NCBI GenBank assembly: GCA_947856335.1
Contig: CANUCD010000063.1
Location: 1-5,751, forward strand
Reading direction: 5' to 3'
Source: an uncultured Bacilli bacterium
GTDB taxonomy: Bacteria; Bacillota_I; Bacilli_A; RF39; UBA660
DNA: 5,751 nucleotides
Part shown: positions 5,703 through 5,751 of the stretch, piece after piece
Position numbering within the stretch: the stretch's first letter is position 1
Layout of the letters: every line of letters begins with the position of its first letter
The notes under the pieces: generated by a model
Databases searched by the model: none
What the model saw: the letters and a program-made list of their open reading frames with translations, nothing else
Told to the model about the DNA's origin: nothing
Made by a program: the position numbers and the translations under genes

Positions 5703-5751
5703 ACCTCATCTATATTTTAATATGTTTTAATAATATAATAAAGAATAGAAT

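Noticed and set aside
5517..5720. A 67-codon plus-strand frame after the surface-protein gene
   Set aside because: It begins inside the terminator hairpin, is Phe-rich with no family resemblance, and overlaps the more protein-like minus-strand frame at 5580-5702.
5703..5751. TTTTAATA repeated at 10-bp spacing at 5715-5722 and 5725-5732
   Set aside because: The stretch is nearly pure A/T at the window edge, so short repeats are expected by chance.

Overview
The window is strongly AT-rich, with A/T-ending codons, good AGGAGG-type ribosome binding sites and sigma-A-type promoters. Tryptophan is encoded by TGG and every frame closes with TAA or TAG, so nothing suggests TGA recoding. This fits a low-GC Firmicutes/Bacilli-type bacterium, perhaps one of the uncultured gut Bacilli close to the Mollicutes. 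That placement is inferred from style and cannot be proven here.

Layout, left to right. (1) Positions 1-155, minus strand: the N-terminus of a membrane-anchored or secreted protein that runs off the left edge. (2) Positions 156-261: a divergent control region with repeated ATACAT/ATGTAT motifs. (3) Positions 262-414, plus strand: a 50-residue ribbon-helix-helix DNA-binding protein. (4) Positions 415-447: a bidirectional terminator between this gene and the convergent uvrA. (5) Positions 446-3259, minus strand: a complete 937-residue UvrA, the damage-recognition ATPase of nucleotide excision repair. (6) Positions 3260-3443: back-to-back promoters. The uvrA promoter (TTGACT-17-TATAAT) carries a LexA/DinR-like SOS box in its spacer. 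(7) Positions 3444-5501, plus strand: a 685-residue surface protein with an N-terminal membrane anchor, a pilin-like region, an acidic then Thr/Pro/Lys/Asn-rich linker, two bacterial Ig-like (Big_2) domains and an unrecognised C-terminal domain. (8) Positions 5501-5531: a second bidirectional terminator. (9) Positions 5580-5702, minus strand: a short GTG-start frame resembling the second half of another ribbon-helix-helix protein, possibly a remnant.

The genes do not form one pathway. uvrA is a housekeeping SOS-type gene in a single-gene transcription unit, with no uvrB or uvrC in view. The flanking genes are envelope proteins and small regulators. The best candidates for something new are the domain combination in the 685-residue surface protein and the possible operator array between the small regulator and the divergent membrane protein. 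I see no CRISPR array, tRNA, rRNA, insertion sequence or recognisable defence system.
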